From: a bacterium | Lineage (GTDB): Bacteria > Zhuqueibacterota > QNDG01 > JAFGCO01 | Assembly (NCBI GenBank): GCA_016932575.1 | Contig: JAFGCO010000019.1 | Span: 1 to 6,562 of the forward strand | Direction: 5' to 3' | DNA length: 6,562 bases | Shown here: piece after piece, positions 6,201 through 6,562 of the stretch | How positions within the stretch are numbered: the stretch's first letter is position 1 | Layout of the letters: the number at the start of each line of letters is the position of its first letter | Program-made: the position numbers and the translations under genes | Notes under the pieces: model-generated | The model's input: the letters and a program-made list of their open reading frames with translations, nothing else | Database searches by the model: none | What the model was told of the DNA's origin: nothing

Positions 6201-6562
6201 CATAGGTAAATGTAAACGTGTGCCCAGTGGGATCTGTTTCTGTAAGTTTATCGCCATCTGTATCATAGGTATATATCCAGGTATTGCCCATGGGATCGGT
6301 TTTGGTTAGCCTCTGGCCTCTTGCATTGTATGTATAGGTCGTTGTATTATTCAGCGGATCTGTTTCAGTCAGCATGTTGCCTGCTGTATCATAGGTCCAT
6401 TTGCGGATACTGCCGTCCGGATCGGTCTCCGACAATTTATTGCCATTGGCATCATAAGCATACGTCCAGATATTGCCTTCAGAATCGATCTTTCGAATCA
6501 CATTCCCTTCATCATCGTATTCATAGACCGTGATTCTTCCAAGGCGATCCTTGATGATCTCC
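3220..6562 (-). CDS. large Rhs/YD-repeat toxin protein, 3' part; 5' end lies beyond the right edge
   Basis: The frame is open to the right edge, giving at least 1113 residues. A GTG at 6501 sits inside a YD repeat and is not a real start. About 38 YD repeats follow one another with the pattern YxYDxxGNxxxxxDxxGxxT. A few are degenerate or expanded, such as the Cys/Lys-rich one near 5900-5925 and a long one near 5640-5750. The core closes with YLYTGEQYDLNCGFYYLRAR and YYNPVNGRFLSMD (about 3885-3975), then WDPSG at 3787-3801. In characterised Rhs proteins the YD repeats build a cocoon holding the C-terminal toxin, which is cut off at the DPxG-type boundary. Here a 188-residue tip follows. The core has near-even composition (30 G/C of 60 at 5161-5220), whereas the tip is AT-rich (15 of 60 at 3601-3660). 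The N-terminal delivery domain is outside the window, so the export route (T6SS, Tc-like or other) cannot be told. The Ycf48-like gene follows after 30 bp. Confidence 0.95.
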   Translation of the reverse strand, partial: EIIKDRLGRITVYEYDDEGNVIRKIDSEGNIWTYAYDANGNKLSETDPDGSIRKWTYDTAGNMLTETDPLNNTTTYTYNARGQRLTKTDPMGNTWIYTYDTDGDKLTETDPTGHTFTFTYDSSGNQISKADSLNNTILNEYDGYGNLTKQTNALGHETNFTYDANGNQLTQTTTRTTSSGVVTMTVSKTYDNKGNVTSITDVDGKKAFIEYNAICKKKADIDKLSRRTEYVYDDRGNETEKHFPDGTTEITTFDDNGNRTSTTDREGKTTYYEYDVNADRISKVTFATQGFINIDTDETGSYTAITDDKGNVTKYVYDSDGNLKASVNALGDSTTYLYDYAGNQISMTDAKGNTTEYEYDGDGRKTKIIFPDGTFMLMAYDHNDNKISETDQAGKLIRFEYDPMGRLTKVIDALNHETTYTYDELGNQLTQTDAMNRTTNWEFDNLGRITKRILPLGQEETFTYDAVGNMLSHTDFNGQTILYEYNENNKLVLKTYPDYSTESFTWTASGRQDVITDSRGITTNVYDEGNRLILADNPDGSSIQYQYDTMGNRIAVIIGTDTTKYAFDALNRLKTITDPEGGMTTYAYDKNGNRQSVIYPNGTVAEYTYDSLNRLTKLFNRKSNGDTISCYEYTLGLSGNRISVSEHTSRMVDYTYDDTYKLTGETIADPEFGIKTFAYAYDAVGNRLTKTEDGVITNYVYDDNDRLLTETSSQDNISYQYDNNGNTISKTCASENVTYAYDYNNRLIQVNDGVSVIQYAYDTDGMRVEKFVDGNVTKYLLDKNRDYVQVLIEFDGSGNTVVSYTYGDDLISQNRSSLKSYYHYDGQLSTRQLTDVTAEVTDTYTYDAFGLLLNRSGATENNYLYTGEQYDLNCGFYYLRARYYNPVNGRFLSMDTWPGMQFEPMSLHKYLYCESVPVGRWDPSGKFPWLIWTIVTVTIIGLLLGSKPLNHIAKPGSAWDIVESLTENFTIKFEKGFLVSACIVYGNTTAIIEEKQNNSGTKCAFGTGTYNVNIYGGGISVGGKFSQFFNLSFSSAEKPFSTSARRKLDWFTGTGRVRMYPEIVLGVPIISFGHMTLPEGTVLTTSGELSGGLGLQISTYKATMEWSLSSIEY
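3223..3786 (-). other. C-terminal toxin-tip region of the Rhs protein, unrecognised family
   Basis: These 188 residues follow the DPSG boundary. They start with a single strongly hydrophobic segment, FPWLIWTIVTVTIIGLLLGS, likely a membrane helix. Next comes a linker (KPGSAWDIVESLTENF), and then a domain that looks mostly beta with many Gly and aromatic residues (YNVNIYGGGISVGGKF, ELSGGLGLQISTYKATMEWS). I see no signature of the common nuclease, deaminase, ADP-ribosyltransferase or peptidase tips and no obvious catalytic His/Asp/Glu cluster. There are two cysteines (in SACIVYG and TKCAFGTG). A membrane helix plus beta-rich fold would suit an effector acting at or in a membrane, but this is inference. 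Variable tips of differing composition attached to a conserved core are the hallmark of polymorphic toxins. Confidence 0.7.

Noticed and set aside
6499-6501. GTG as the start of the large Rhs gene
   Set aside because: The same frame continues as YD-repeat sequence (ITVYEYDDEGN) to the right edge, so this is an internal valine.
3220-6562. Regular YD repeats considered as a DNA tandem repeat or CRISPR-like array
   Set aside because: The periodicity of about 60-63 bp is explained by the protein repeat; units diverge strongly and there are no conserved repeat/unique spacer alternations.

Overview
The window is a mosaic accessory locus built around Rhs/YD-repeat polymorphic-toxin genes. The right half (3220 to the right edge) is the 3' part of a large minus-strand Rhs gene. 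It has about 38 YD repeats, the conserved core-closing motifs, a DPSG boundary, and then a 188-residue C-terminal tip of unrecognised type. The tip DNA is much more AT-rich than the core. Thirty bases downstream, in the position where Rhs loci normally keep an immunity gene, lies a gene for a secreted seven-repeat Ycf48-like beta-propeller (2104-3189, minus strand).

From 1473 to 2103 there is no credible gene. Instead there are two long inverted-repeat elements (1587-1707 and 1811-1942). Their ends carry four copies of one 16-bp motif, consensus GCAGGTYWRCATAAYG. The first resembles an integron attC site in layout. The second encloses a perfect 15-bp hairpin that could terminate transcription of the Rhs/propeller unit on the minus strand. 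Degenerate CAGATG-type short repeats lie in the same region.

On the plus strand, 426-1472 is a tight three-gene unit. It holds a BrnT-type toxin, a BrnA-type antitoxin overlapping it by 29 bp, and a small single-pass membrane protein of unknown function whose ATG overlaps the brnA stop. A good sigma70-like promoter (392-420) places the expected transcription start at the brnT ATG, so brnT may be translated from a leaderless message.

The left end (1-418, minus strand) is a second, 5'-truncated Rhs core fragment. It is roughly two-thirds identical in protein to an internal stretch of the large Rhs gene (about 4932-5274). The full-length rhs with toxin tip, downstream partner gene and orphan rhs fragment resembles loci that evolve by displacement of rhs C-terminal cassettes, here with a toxin-antitoxin operon between the two rhs copies.

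The organism cannot be named from this sequence. The moderate-to-low GC, BrnTA, YD-repeat proteins, Ycf48-like secreted repeats and CAGATG-type intergenic repeats fit an environmental Gram-negative bacterium (for example a Desulfobacterota-like lineage). That is a low-confidence guess.
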